A stretch of 64,000 nt of DNA from Bradyrhizobium guangzhouense (GCF_004114955.1 NZ_CP030053.1:1240001-1304000), one strand, 5' to 3'; positions 1-8,726 are shown, numbered from the stretch's first letter. Program-made: numbers and translations. The notes: a model not told the origin generated them from the sequence alone.

Positions 1-1047
1 GGCGAATTCGGTGGCGGCGATCTCCGGCCGTTTGGGCACGCCGACCTGGTTGAGGCAGTATAGCGGCGGGCGGTCGTTGGGACGGGCGGCCTTCAAGAGA
101 TCGAACAGGTTCTTGGTATTGCGCAGATTGGCGAGATCCGGCGCCGCGACGATCAGGATATCGTCGGCGCCTATGAGGGCGCGCTTGGTCCAGCCCGACC
201 ATTGATGCGGGATGTCCAGCACGATGCACGGCATGGTCGAGCGCAGCGTGTCGAACACGGCGTCGAAGGCGTCGGTGCCGAAATCATAGACCCGGTCGAG
301 CGTCGCCGGCGCCGCCAGCAGGCTGAGATGGTCCGTGCATTTCGACAGCAGACGGTCAATAAAGGCGGTATCGACGCGATCGGGCGAGAACACGGCGTCC
401 GCGATGCCCTGCGGCGGATCCTGGTTGTAGTCGAGCCCGGCAGTGCCGAAAGCAAGGTCGAGATCGGCGACCACGGCGTCCATCGCGAGGTCGCGCGCGA
501 TGGCCCAGGCGACATTGTGGGAAATCGTGGAGGCGCCGACGCCGCCCTTGGCGCCGACCACGGCGATGATGCGGCCGACGGCCTTGGCTTCCGGCGCCGA
601 GAACAAATTGCAGATCGAGCGCACGACGTCGATCGGACCGACCGGCGCGAGCACGTAGTCACTGACGCCGCGGCGCACCAGCTCGCGATAGAGCATGACG
701 TCGTTGATGCGGCCGATCACGACGACGCGGGTGCCGGCGTCGCAGACGGTGGCGAGCTGGTCGAGCCCAGCCAACAGATCGTTGCGGGCGTCGCTCTCGA
801 GCACGATCACGTTCGGCGTGGGCGCCGAACGGTAGGCTTCGATTGCAGCCGCCATGCCGCCCATCTGAATCTTCAGATGGGCCTTGCCGAGGCGGCGATC
901 CTCGCCGGCCGATTGCACGGCTGCGGCGGTCTCCACGGTTTCGCAGAAGGCCTGCACCGAAACGCGCGGTGCGGGCGCAATATGCTCCTCGACCGGCGGC
1001 GGGATCTCCGGCTGCTCTTCCTGAGTCTGGCGCGCGTAGTTGATCAT
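1..1047 (-). CDS. cpaE: CpaE/TadZ-like pilus assembly ATPase (3' end cut by window edge)
   Basis: The frame reads leftward from the ATG at 1047 and stays open to base 1, so the C-terminus lies outside the window. The visible 349 residues hold an atypical receiver-like N-terminal half (about 40-150). A MinD/ParA-type P-loop follows near residue 170, reading GAKGGVGAS (deviant Walker A). CpaE/TadZ proteins are peripheral ATPases that place the Tad pilus machine at the pole. Its ATG overlaps the stop of cpaD as ATGA (1044-1047), so the two are translationally coupled. It is the last visible gene of the cpaB-C-D-E run. cpaF, tadB and tadC would be expected just outside the left edge. Confidence 0.9.
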   Translation of the reverse strand, partial: MINYARQTQEEQPEIPPPVEEHIAPAPRVSVQAFCETVETAAAVQSAGEDRRLGKAHLKIQMGGMAAAIEAYRSAPTPNVIVLESDARNDLLAGLDQLATVCDAGTRVVVIGRINDVMLYRELVRRGVSDYVLAPVGPIDVVRSICNLFSAPEAKAVGRIIAVVGAKGGVGASTISHNVAWAIARDLAMDAVVADLDLAFGTAGLDYNQDPPQGIADAVFSPDRVDTAFIDRLLSKCTDHLSLLAAPATLDRVYDFGTDAFDAVFDTLRSTMPCIVLDIPHQWSGWTKRALIGADDILIVAAPDLANLRNTKNLFDLLKAARPNDRPPLYCLNQVGVPKRPEIAATEFA

Positions 1048-1778
1048 TTGCCGGTGTCGCTGAGTTTGGCCTTTTCGGCCTCGGGATAGGTGGTCGCCGT
1101 CGGCAAGCCCTTGCGGTATTTCTCGAAGGCGGCAGTACGTCGCGCGGTGTAGGCGGGGGTCTCGGGCCGCGGCTGCTCGAGGTCCGCCGGATTGTCGACC
1201 ATGGCCGCCATGTTGCGCTGATAGGCGCATCCGAAATTGTAGTAGTCCTTGTTCTCGAACCAGCTCTTGTTCTTCATCGAGGGGCCGATGTCCTCTGGCC
1301 ACAGGCCGCACGGGCCGGCGACCGCCGCGATCTTCGAATAGGTCAGTCGGATCGGCGGCAGGAAGCGCTTGTCTTCCGGCTGGTAGGGACGGGCGATGAT
1401 GCCGCGCGGGGGGACGCCCCCGGCCGCCAGCAATGCCTGAATCTCCCGCATGGATTCGGCGACCGGGCGCGCATTGGGCGTTCCCGTGGGCACGTCGACG
1501 TGAATCGCGCCGGTTCCCTCGTGCATCCAGGTCGACGCCAAGCCCATCACGTCGGCGCGCTGGGCCGCGGTCAAACCGCCGCGGGCGTGACCGACGAACA
1601 CCACGATCGAGCGGTTCTGCTCCTCGATCGCGATCGGGTGACGCTGCTTGTAGTCGTCGGGAATGGAGGCCGTCGCCACCTCGTCGTGCTGGCAGCCGCC
1701 GAGCGCGAGCGCGATACCGACGAGCACGCCACCGAGGCCGGCGGCGCGGTGGCGGTTCTGGGGTCGCGTTGTGATCAT
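1044..1778 (-). CDS. cpaD: CpaD-like pilus assembly lipoprotein
   Basis: 244 residues with a lipoprotein signal. A hydrophobic stretch ends in a lipobox with LGGC, giving lipidated Cys29, so the protein should sit in the outer membrane. The rest matches the CpaD/TadD family of small outer-membrane proteins that accompany the CpaC secretin, although CpaD has no known enzymatic role. The C-terminal third has two cysteines in GPCGLWP and NFGCAYQ contexts, which could form a disulfide in the periplasm. It lies 21 bases after cpaC and overlaps cpaE by four bases, consistent with one operon. Confidence 0.88.
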   Translation of the reverse strand: MITTRPQNRHRAAGLGGVLVGIALALGGCQHDEVATASIPDDYKQRHPIAIEEQNRSIVVFVGHARGGLTAAQRADVMGLASTWMHEGTGAIHVDVPTGTPNARPVAESMREIQALLAAGGVPPRGIIARPYQPEDKRFLPPIRLTYSKIAAVAGPCGLWPEDIGPSMKNKSWFENKDYYNFGCAYQRNMAAMVDNPADLEQPRPETPAYTARRTAAFEKYRKGLPTATTYPEAEKAKLSDTGK

Positions 1779-1799
1779 AACTTAAGTCCCCGTTCCGCC

Positions 1800-3290
1800 T
1801 CAGTCGGTGATGAAGCCGTAAGTGCCGCGGTAGTTCTTTGCCGGCTCGGTTTTACCGGGCACGCCGTAGATGCGGTTGATGTTGCCGAGAAGCTCGGCCT
1901 GCGGATCAGCAGGTGCCGAGAAGCCGTCATCCGGACGCGAGAGGTCCTTTGGCGACGTCGCGCGCACGATATAGGGCGTCACGATGACCACGAGCTCGGT
2001 CGAGTTGTTGACGAAGTCGCGGCTGCGGAACAGCGTGCCGAGGATCGGGAGCTGCATCAACCCGGGCAATCCGCTGACCGCCTGCTTGGTCTGCTGCTGG
2101 ATCAGGCCGGCCATCGCCATAGCGCCGCCGGAGGGAATTTCGAGCGAGGTCTCGGCGCGGCGGGTCCTGATCGAGGGCACCGTCAGCGAGTTGACCGAGG
2201 TCGAAGTGACGGCCTGCGACAACGTGATCGCGTTGTCGTTGGAGAGTTCCGACACTTCGGTCATCACCCGCAGGCTGATCTTGCCTTCGGTCAGCACCAC
2301 GGGCGTAAAATTGAGCGAGATGCCGAACTTCTTGAAGCTGATCTGGGTGGTACAGACATGCGTGGTGGGGTCGCAGGCATAACCCGCCGGCACCGGGAAT
2401 TCGCCGCCGGCGATGAACGTCGCGGACTCGCCGGAGATCGCGGTCAGGTTCGGCTCGGCCAGCGTACGGATCACGCCCGCGGTTTCCATCGCGCGCAGGG
2501 TGGCCTGCACGGAGGGGCCTCCGCCGAACTTCGCGCTCAAGCTGTTGCCGTCCACGAGATTGTGGCCAAGCGCGGTGAACGGGTTGGAGTTGGTGAAGCT
2601 CACCACCGAGGTGCCGTAGTTGAGGTTCGCGGTGAGATCGATGCCGAGCTGCTTGACGATGTTTCGCGCGACTTCCGCAACGGTCACCTTCAGCATGACC
2701 TGGTCGCGCCCGCGAACCACGATCGAGTTCACCACCTTGTCGGCGCCGCCGGCGAGGCGCGCAGCGAGATCGTTGGCCTGCTGCGCTTCAGCGGGGTTGG
2801 CCGCGGAGCCGCTCAGCACGACGCCGTCGCCGAGGCCGTCGATCTGAATGTCGGAATTGGGCAGGATCTGCTTCAGCGCCGCGCGCACGCCATTGAGGTC
2901 GCGCTTGACGGCGATGTCGTAGGCGGCGATCTGCTGGCCGGCGGAATCGAAGAAAACGATGTTGGTCTGGCCGACCGAGGCGCCGATGATGTAGGCGCGC
3001 TGGGACGAGCGGACCACCGCGTTGGCAATCTTGGGATCGGCGACGAGCACGTCCTTGATGTCGCGGGGCAGGTCGATCACGATCGACTTGCCGACGCCGA
3101 GTGACAGGAAGCGCGCGTTCATCTGATCATCGGTCGGAACGGGTGCCGCCGCACGGTAATCTGCCGCAATTACGGGCGTCAGCGCCGGGTTGAGCGTCAG
3201 CGCGAGAGCGGCCGAGAACGACAGGGCGCGGACCAGGGAGGTCCGCATCGTCGCCAGATCTGCCCTGCATTTCATATCGACTGTCCTCAT
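1800..3290 (-). CDS. cpaC: CpaC-type secretin (outer-membrane pore of Flp/Tad pilus)
   Basis: 496 residues. The export signal probably starts at the internal Met15 and ends near the AADYRAA stretch at about residue 43. A secretin N-terminal domain (about 55-130; SIVIDLPRDIKDVLVADP) and a BON-like segment follow. The secretin channel domain covers about 270-450, with the family's VPAGYACD, TRRAETSLEIPSGG and LPILGTLFRSRDF blocks. The protein forms the outer-membrane ring through which the pilus exits. The start is set by an ATGA overlap with the cpaB stop (3287-3290). A Met later in the leader is a possible alternative. Confidence 0.92.
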   Translation of the reverse strand: MRTVDMKCRADLATMRTSLVRALSFSAALALTLNPALTPVIAADYRAAAPVPTDDQMNARFLSLGVGKSIVIDLPRDIKDVLVADPKIANAVVRSSQRAYIIGASVGQTNIVFFDSAGQQIAAYDIAVKRDLNGVRAALKQILPNSDIQIDGLGDGVVLSGSAANPAEAQQANDLAARLAGGADKVVNSIVVRGRDQVMLKVTVAEVARNIVKQLGIDLTANLNYGTSVVSFTNSNPFTALGHNLVDGNSLSAKFGGGPSVQATLRAMETAGVIRTLAEPNLTAISGESATFIAGGEFPVPAGYACDPTTHVCTTQISFKKFGISLNFTPVVLTEGKISLRVMTEVSELSNDNAITLSQAVTSTSVNSLTVPSIRTRRAETSLEIPSGGAMAMAGLIQQQTKQAVSGLPGLMQLPILGTLFRSRDFVNNSTELVVIVTPYIVRATSPKDLSRPDDGFSAPADPQAELLGNINRIYGVPGKTEPAKNYRGTYGFITD

Positions 3291-4084
3291 CGTGGCTTCG
3301 CAGCCTGACTTTGAATGCCGTAGCGAATGATCGACACGCCGTCGCTGTGCTGCGCCGATTCATCGAGCGTGATCTCGGTCGTCTTGACGTCGGCAATGCT
3401 GCGCAGCGCCAGCGACAGCGTTCCGGATTGGCGAGCGGTGGACAGCACCTTGGTCTGCGCGGGGTCGAGTTCCAGGGTCACGGTCTTGCCGACCACCGCG
3501 TTCTGGCCGTCCTTCTCCTTCGGCGCCTGGTCGATGGCCAGCACGCGGACATTGGTCAGGAGGATCTCGGACGTGATGATATCCTGGCCGCCGGCGCTCT
3601 GGTCCGGGTTCTTGAGACGGCGCGTGAGCAGTACGTCAACGCGATCGTTGGGCAGGATGAAGCCGCCGGCGCCGGTTTCCGGCGAGATTTCGGTCGAGAT
3701 GGCGCGCATGCCGGTCGGCAGGATCGCGGCCATGAAGCCGGAACCATCGGCCTTGACCAGCTTCTGGTCGCGGATCGGTTCACCCTGGATGAACGGGGCA
3801 CGCGCAATCGAACCGGTGACCTGGGTCGCGGCGTCCGGGCGCTCGTTGCGGCGAATGAAAGTGGCGCTGGCGGTCGCCGTCGGCCAGGTCTGCCACTGCA
3901 CGTCCTCGGGCTTCAGGGTCTGTCCGAGGCCGATGTCGTTCTTGGCAACCAGGACGTCGGTGGTGGGAAGCTGTGCGACCGGAGCCGCTGGAGGCGGCGT
4001 AGAGTCCGAGCCGCTCGCCAGGTACGCAGCGATGCCGCCGGCGCAGATGGCGACCGTCAGGACGACTATGCGTGCCCTATTCAT
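3287..4084 (-). CDS. cpaB: CpaB/RcpC-type pilus assembly protein
   Basis: 265 residues from the ATG at 4084. An in-frame TTG lies 18 bases further upstream, but the ATG is preceded by GGAAAG at good spacing, so it is preferred. One N-terminal membrane anchor (about 4-22) is followed by a SAF domain (about 40-105; TDVLVAKNDIGLGQTLKPED) and the RcpC/CpaB region. This is the inner-membrane/periplasmic Tad component thought to brace the secretin. It heads the cpaB-C-D-E run and is separated from cpaA by about 125 bases. Confidence 0.9.
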   Translation of the reverse strand: MNRARIVVLTVAICAGGIAAYLASGSDSTPPPAAPVAQLPTTDVLVAKNDIGLGQTLKPEDVQWQTWPTATASATFIRRNERPDAATQVTGSIARAPFIQGEPIRDQKLVKADGSGFMAAILPTGMRAISTEISPETGAGGFILPNDRVDVLLTRRLKNPDQSAGGQDIITSEILLTNVRVLAIDQAPKEKDGQNAVVGKTVTLELDPAQTKVLSTARQSGTLSLALRSIADVKTTEITLDESAQHSDGVSIIRYGIQSQAAKPR

Positions 4085-4209
4085 ACGCTTCACTTTCCAC
4101 AAAACGCTGCGACGCAGCCGCCGCCGTAATCGGCAGTTGACCAGCTATTCGTCAAAGCATGGTTAATGAGGCGTATCTAAATCGCCTTAACGCCGGGTTA
4201 TCGCGGCGT

Positions 4210-4734
4210 TCAGAGCAATGCGAGGTGAGCGAGGTCGATCGCTTTCACCCATTCGGTTTCGGGGTAGACCAACAGCGCCCCGAGCGCGAGCGCGATGCCG
4301 TAGGGGATGCCGGTCTGCTTGTCGTGGAGCCGTGCGAGCCAGGCCTGGCCGGCAAGTCCGTAAGGTAGCGGCCATTGCCGGAACTGCAGCAGGAGCAGCG
4401 TCAGCGCTCCGCCGAACAGCGAGGCGTAGAGCAGGAAGTCCGACAATTGGGCGAAGCCGAACCAGAGCGCCACGGAAGCGGCGACCTTGGCATCGCCGCC
4501 GCCCATCCAGCCCATCGCAAAGCAGGTAAAGGCCACGACAAGGAGCAGCGCGCCAGCGCCGACATGGCTCAGCATCTCGTAAGGTGCCATGCCACCGGCG
4601 AAGGCGAGCACGAAGAAGCCTGCGACCAGCGCCAGCGACACGCGGTTCGAGATCGTCATGGTGAAAAGATCGCTGGCGGCCGCGAACGCCATCAGGGCCG
4701 GGAAGAGCAGGAGGCGCGCGAGGTCGAGTGTCAT
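4210..4734 (-). CDS. cpaA: Prepilin peptidase, CpaA/TadV type
   Basis: 174 residues, nearly all membrane-spanning (about five to six helices). It belongs to the short A24A family that lacks the methyltransferase domain. The two catalytic aspartates are visible in the contexts AASDLFTMTISN (near residue 22) and GGGDAKVAA (near 80). The enzyme cleaves the leader of Flp prepilins at the cytoplasmic face, and also TadE/TadF-type pseudopilins in related systems. Likely substrates in this window are the Flp pilin at 5093-5257 and the two TadE-like proteins at 7224-8399. Confidence 0.92.
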   Translation of the reverse strand: MTLDLARLLLFPALMAFAAASDLFTMTISNRVSLALVAGFFVLAFAGGMAPYEMLSHVGAGALLLVVAFTCFAMGWMGGGDAKVAASVALWFGFAQLSDFLLYASLFGGALTLLLLQFRQWPLPYGLAGQAWLARLHDKQTGIPYGIALALGALLVYPETEWVKAIDLAHLALL

Positions 4735-4874
4735 GGGCTGCTGCGTCTTGAGGGCCCGGGTCTTGGGCCTGGGTCTGTCGCCGGATCGGGTCGCCGGCGC
4801 ATGCTAAAAGCCAGTGCTAAACAAACCGACAACGGCCGCCGCAACCCCGGAACGATGCCAAGGTGTCGGCGGTC

Positions 4875-5021
4875 TCACCACATGCTGGCGATCCGCATCG
4901 CCAGCACGACCATTGCGAGCAGCAGCGCAAGGCAGACCCAATAGGCCGAGGCATCGCCGCGCGCCGTGTCCGCCTCGGTCGCCGCAATTGCGGCATCGGT
5001 TCTGTGCCTACGCAACGCCAC
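4875..5021 (-). CDS. Putative 48-residue single-span membrane protein
   Basis: A short GTG-initiated frame between flp and cpaA. The N-terminal half is basic and acidic (MALRRHRTD...) and the C-terminal half is one clear membrane helix rich in Leu, Ala, Val and Met, ending RIASMW. It sits in the 358-base gap between cpaA and flp, on the same strand, just below the flp terminator. I do not recognise a family. The hydrophobic block argues for a real micro-protein, but the GTG start and lack of a strong ribosome site leave doubt. Confidence 0.35.
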   Translation of the reverse strand: MALRRHRTDAAIAATEADTARGDASAYWVCLALLLAMVVLAMRIASMW

Positions 5022-5040
5022 TGGAACTCGCCATGCCCTG

Positions 5041-5072
5041 AAAAACAAAGGCCCCGGAGGTCCGGGGCTTTT
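5041..5072 (-). terminator. Rho-independent terminator after flp
   Basis: A perfect 8-bp stem (GCCCCGGA/TCCGGGGC, 5051-5068) with a 2-base loop. On the minus strand it is followed by CTTTGTTTTT. It lies 20 bases after the flp stop. A terminator here would let pilin mRNA be made in excess over the assembly genes. Confidence 0.85.
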
Positions 5073-5092
5073 GCCGTCGTTCGTCGGTCGGC

Positions 5093-5257
5093 TTACTTCA
5101 GCGAGGAGCTGATCGAGCCGAACTTGGTGTTCAGCGTGCTGCCGAGATTGTTGACGACGGTGATGATGGCCAGCGCGATGCCGGCGGCGATCAGACCGTA
5201 TTCGATGGCGGTGGCGCCGGATTCATCCTTCGCGAAACGCGCAATCAGGTTCTTCAT
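5093..5257 (-). CDS. flp: Flp/Fap pilin, major subunit
   Basis: 54 residues: a short basic leader, then DESGATAIEYGLIAAGIA. This contains the Flp processing site (cleavage after Gly of ESG|ATAIEYG) with the essential Glu five residues after the cut and the conserved Tyr next to it. The rest is one hydrophobic helix and a short Ser-rich tail. It is the structural subunit of a type IVb Tad pilus used for surface attachment. It is followed by its own strong terminator, and the cpaA-E genes lie downstream on the same strand. Confidence 0.93.
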   Translation of the reverse strand: MKNLIARFAKDESGATAIEYGLIAAGIALAIITVVNNLGSTLNTKFGSISSSLK

Positions 5258-5483
5258 GAACTAAACTCCATCTGGGTGAGGTCGCCTCGTTCGGCGCTGT
5301 CTTGACGCACCGACCATGTGAGCCCAGCTCTTTCGGCGGGGTTAATTCGATCGCTCAAACCTGCGGGGTGCGCGATGCTTTTGGCCAGAGTGAATTTCAC
5401 CTTAAGGCGCCTGCTGCAATTCGTTTCGGTTCCGAACTCTGCGTCAACTTCACCCTCCTTTAAATTTCGGGGAGTAGGCGTAA

Positions 5484-6341
5484 GTGGATCAGAAGCCTGG
5501 AAGAGACGCGATGATGTCGAGCCTGCCCATGCAAGTCGCCCTGATGCTCGGCGAGACCATCGAGAAGGTGATACCCGTCACCTTCATGCTCGCGGTGGTC
5601 TTCACGGTGCTCGAGTATTTCTGGGCTTGCAATCCCGGTCCCGCGTGGTGGCGCAAGCGCGAGATCGTGACCGATATCTGCTACTGGTTCTTCGTTCCGG
5701 TGTTTGCCCGCACCATGCGGATCGGACTTCTGATCGTCACCGCCGGCACCGTCTTCAACATCCACGACGCGGACGAACTGATCGCTTTCTACGACAACGG
5801 TCACGGTCCGCTGTCGCAACTGCCGCTCTGGGCGCAAGGCGTGCTGTTTCTAGTCGCGGCCGACTTCATGCTGTACTGGCTGCACCGGCTGTTTCATGAC
5901 GGCGGGTTCTGGAAATACCATGCGATCCACCACTCCTCGGAGGAGATCAGCTGGATTTCGGCGGCGCGCTTTCATCCGGTGAATTTGATGCTCGGAACGA
6001 TCGGGGTCGACGTCGTTCTGTTGATGGCCGGCATATCGCCGAACGTGATGATCTGGGTCGGCCCGTTCACGACCTTCCATTCGGCCTTCGTGCACGCCAA
6101 TCTGAACTGGACCTTCGGACCGTTCCGGTATGTCCTGGCGACGCCGGTGTTCCACCGCTGGCACCACACGGCGCTCGAAGAGGGCGGTGACACCAATTTT
6201 GCCGGCACCTTCCCGATCTGGGATCTGCTGTTCGGCACCTTTCGCATGCCGAAGGGCGAGCTGCCGCAGGATTATGGCAAGGACGAAGCGACCATGCCGA
6301 AGGAGATTGCCGGCCAGCTCGCTTATCCGTTCCGCCACTAG
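5484..6341 (+). CDS. Sterol desaturase / fatty acid hydroxylase family membrane protein
   Basis: 285 residues from a GTG at 5484 (GGGGAG nine bases upstream). The ATG at 5511 with GGAAGAG just before it is an equally plausible start. There are four or so membrane helices and the eight-histidine di-iron signature of the family: HRLFH (134-138), HAIHH (146-150) and HRWHH (224-228). Members are non-heme di-iron enzymes that hydroxylate or desaturate lipids at the inner membrane; the substrate cannot be told from sequence. The gene stands alone, divergent from flp and upstream of the pilus accessory genes, so a link to piliation is not implied. Confidence 0.85.
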   Translation: MDQKPGRDAMMSSLPMQVALMLGETIEKVIPVTFMLAVVFTVLEYFWACNPGPAWWRKREIVTDICYWFFVPVFARTMRIGLLIVTAGTVFNIHDADELIAFYDNGHGPLSQLPLWAQGVLFLVAADFMLYWLHRLFHDGGFWKYHAIHHSSEEISWISAARFHPVNLMLGTIGVDVVLLMAGISPNVMIWVGPFTTFHSAFVHANLNWTFGPFRYVLATPVFHRWHHTALEEGGDTNFAGTFPIWDLLFGTFRMPKGELPQDYGKDEATMPKEIAGQLAYPFRH

Positions 6342-6484
6342 GCAGGCGACAAAACGCAAGTCCGTTAGAACAATAGTCGGCGAATTTGCGGAACGTTCAC
6401 GAATTACAGGCAGGTTAACCGGGTCGGGCGCCGGCTCCGCTCTCTGATCGATTCTGCCGGTTTGTGACGTCCCGGGGTAAGAGT

Positions 6485-6988
6485 ATGCGTAAAGAGTTTC
6501 TGCGCCGCCATGCGCGCATCTGTCTGCTGGCTGCGGCTGCCACGCTGGCTTCGCCGGCGATCGGCCTTGCCGAGCCCACCGTCGACACCATCGCCGTCAA
6601 TGTCGATCAGGCCAAGCTGGTGCGCTTGCCCGGCAAGGTCGCCACGATCGTGGTCGGCAATCCCCTGATCGCCGACGTGACGCTCCAGCCTGGCGGGATG
6701 ATCGTCGTGACCGGCAAGGGTTACGGCGCCACCAACTTCATCGCGCTCGATCGGGGCGGCGAGATCCTGGTCGATCGCCAGATCCAGGTTGAAGGCCCGA
6801 GCGACCGGCTCGTCACCGTCTATCGCGGGATCGAGCGGGAATCCTATAGCTGCATGCCGCTCTGCCAGCGTCGCGTCACCCTTGGCGACAGCGACCAATA
6901 CTTCAACACCACGATGAGCCAGGCCGGCACGCTGAGCAGCAATGCCAGCGGCAACGCCACCACGGCTGCCGCTGCCAAGACAAATTAA
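6485..6988 (+). CDS. Stand-alone secretin N-terminal (pilus assembly) domain protein
   Basis: 167 residues from the ATG at 6485, chosen over a GTG 21 bases upstream because of the GGGGTAAG just before it. A Sec signal peptide (to about residue 30, LASPAIGLAEP) is followed by the domain found at the N-terminus of CpaC secretins (DTIAVNVDQAKLVRLPGKV...VVGNPLIADV). A short Cys-containing segment (SCMPLCQRR) and an Ala/Thr/Asn-rich tail come next. It has no channel domain. It is presumably a periplasmic accessory of the Tad pilus, and lies upstream of the two TadE-like genes. Confidence 0.8.
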   Translation: MRKEFLRRHARICLLAAAATLASPAIGLAEPTVDTIAVNVDQAKLVRLPGKVATIVVGNPLIADVTLQPGGMIVVTGKGYGATNFIALDRGGEILVDRQIQVEGPSDRLVTVYRGIERESYSCMPLCQRRVTLGDSDQYFNTTMSQAGTLSSNASGNATTAAAAKTN

Positions 6989-7223
6989 CAAGACAAACTG
7001 GTACGGCGAACCGGCAAGATCACCAGGCCGCGGGCGGGACCTCCGGTCCCGCAACGCCATTGCCGGTGACGTCGTTTCTGTCCTCCCCGCCTCTACGCTC
7101 CCGCCGTGGTTAACCGATCGCTAACGGTCCGGCCCGGCCCGAGTCGAATGTCAGAAACATTTAGACAATCAGTTTCCGATATTGATCGAAGCGGATGATC
7201 GCTGCCGCCGGGGAATTCACGCG

Positions 7224-7802
7224 ATGCCGTCGCCTGTATCTTCGAGATTCACGTTGCGGACTGCGCTGCGACGATTTCGCGGCAATCGCGGTGGATCGGC
7301 GGCGGTCGAGTTCGCGCTGATCGCACCGATCTTCTTCGCGCTGCTGTTTGCCATCGTCGAGACTGCGCTGGTGTTCTTCTCGAGCCAGGTGCTCGAGACC
7401 ATCACGCAGAATTCCGCCCGCGTGGTGCTGACCGGTCAAGCGCAGTCGGGTTCGGTGGCGGCCTGCGCGGTGAGCGGCGTCGCTGCGCCCTGCACGCAGG
7501 CGACGTTCAAGAGTTATGTCTGTAGCCAGATTCCGGCGCTGTTCGACTGCAACAGCCTGTATGTCGACGTCACGAGCTTCTCGTCCTTCTCGGCAGTAAC
7601 GCTGCCGACGCATCTCGATGCGGCGTGCAATTTCGACACCAACATGAACTACAGCGCCGGCAACGCCGGCGACATTGTGGTGGTCCGGCTGTTCTATCAG
7701 TGGCCGCTGTTCGTGACCGGGCTCGGCTTCAACATCGGCTGCGGCAGCACGAGCAAGCGGCTGCTCGTGGCAACTGCCGCGTTCAAGAACGAGCCTTACT
7801 AG
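7224..7802 (+). CDS. TadE/TadG-like pseudopilin
   Basis: 192 residues from the ATG at 7224 (GGGGAA about ten bases upstream). The in-frame TTG at 7182 looks weaker. A basic N-terminus (RFRGNRGGSAAVEFALIAPIFFALLF) gives the TadE signature: an AAVEFAL motif beginning a single membrane helix near residues 25-50. A periplasmic domain with several cysteines follows. TadE/TadF proteins are minor pseudopilins needed for Flp assembly and are cut by a CpaA-type peptidase. The stop is 21 bases before the next gene. Confidence 0.85.
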   Translation: MPSPVSSRFTLRTALRRFRGNRGGSAAVEFALIAPIFFALLFAIVETALVFFSSQVLETITQNSARVVLTGQAQSGSVAACAVSGVAAPCTQATFKSYVCSQIPALFDCNSLYVDVTSFSSFSAVTLPTHLDAACNFDTNMNYSAGNAGDIVVVRLFYQWPLFVTGLGFNIGCGSTSKRLLVATAAFKNEPY

Positions 7803-7823
7803 GAAAGCGGATCGGGCGGAGCG

Positions 7824-8399
7824 ATGCAGGCGATTGCAAGATTCTGGCGGGCGGCCCGTTTCTCCGCGTGCGAATTCCTGACCGACGGCAGGGGTCTTGC
7901 TGCGACCGAATTCGTGGTGATCGTTCCGCTGATGCTGGTGATGTTCTTCGGCACCGTCGAATTCTCGTCAGCCATAGCGATCGATCGCAAGGTGACGCTG
8001 ATGGCGCGGACGCTGTCGGATCTCACCTCGCAGTCGACGACCGTCGCCGATACCGACATGACCAATTTCTTCGCCGCCTCGACCGCTATCATGACGCCCT
8101 ATGACGCGACGCCCGTGTCGGCGACGATCACCGAACTGTACGTGGATTCGACCCAGACGGCGCATGTGCAATGGAGCAAGGGGTCGGCCCCGCGGGCACA
8201 GAGAGCCACGGTCTCGATTCCCACGACACTCGCAATCGCCGGCACCTATCTGATCTTCAGCGAGGTCAGCTACACCTACACGCCGACGGTCGGCCACGTG
8301 CTGAAGAATTTGATCACGCTGAGCGACGTCGCCTACACCCGCCCGCGGCAGTCCGCCTGCGTCTATTACAGCCCGGACACGACCTGCACGACCTATTGA
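7824..8399 (+). CDS. TadE/TadG-like pseudopilin, second copy
   Basis: 191 residues, with an upstream GGAAAGCGG / GGGCGGAG purine stretch. The TadE signature is LAATEFVVIVPLMLVMFFGTVEF near residues 25-48, again with the conserved Glu entering a single membrane helix. The periplasmic part is Thr- and Ser-rich, with a C-terminal pair of cysteines (SACVYYSPDTTCTTY). It is co-directional with the previous TadE-like gene and is followed by a terminator hairpin. Together they make a minor-pilin pair. Confidence 0.85.
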   Translation: MQAIARFWRAARFSACEFLTDGRGLAATEFVVIVPLMLVMFFGTVEFSSAIAIDRKVTLMARTLSDLTSQSTTVADTDMTNFFAASTAIMTPYDATPVSATITELYVDSTQTAHVQWSKGSAPRAQRATVSIPTTLAIAGTYLIFSEVSYTYTPTVGHVLKNLITLSDVAYTRPRQSACVYYSPDTTCTTY

Positions 8400-8421
8400 G
8401 CCCACCTGCTCTTTGGACATG

Positions 8422-8453
8422 AAAAAAGGCCGTGCAGCCCGCACGGCCTTTTT
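8422..8453. terminator. Bidirectional Rho-independent terminator
   Basis: An inverted repeat with arms AAAAGGCCGTGC / GCACGGCCTTTT, a 5-base loop and a T-run on both strands. It separates the plus-strand TadE genes from the minus-strand cold-shock gene, which converge here. Confidence 0.9.
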
Positions 8454-8513
8454 CCGTTGTTTGATGCGTTCGAACTGATCCGGGTGCGCGCCCCGCAAGG
8501 CGCGCGCCGGACC

Positions 8514-8726
8514 TCAGCCTGCGTCGCGCAGATTGTCGGCAGCCGACTTGCCGGACCGGCGATCGGCGACGATCTCGTAGGAGACCTTCTGGCCTTCGCG
8601 CAGCGAGCCGAGGCCGGCGCGCTCAACGGCGCTGATGTGAACGAACACGTCCTTGCCGCCGTCGTCGGGCTGGATGAAGCCATAGCCCTTGGTCGCGTTA
8701 AACCACTTCACGGTTCCCATGCTCAC
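8514..8726 (-). CDS. Cold-shock domain protein (CspA family)
   Basis: 70 residues, a single OB-fold. RNP1 (KGYGFIQ) and RNP2 (DVFVHIS) are both intact, so it should bind single-stranded RNA or DNA. It is the last gene of a co-directional rhlE-infA-csp series. The roughly 270-base untranslated stretch ahead of it is long, as is usual for temperature-responsive csp messages, and includes an ACCGG-N5-CCGGT inverted repeat at about 8817-8831. Bradyrhizobium genomes carry several paralogues, so no symbol number is assigned. Confidence 0.93.
   Translation of the reverse strand: MSMGTVKWFNATKGYGFIQPDDGGKDVFVHISAVERAGLGSLREGQKVSYEIVADRRSGKSAADNLRDAG

Noticed and set aside
1500..3104. 534-codon plus-strand open frame opposite cpaD and cpaC
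   Set aside because: Low-complexity His/Gly/Arg/Val translation with no domain. The minus-strand secretin is clearly the real gene.
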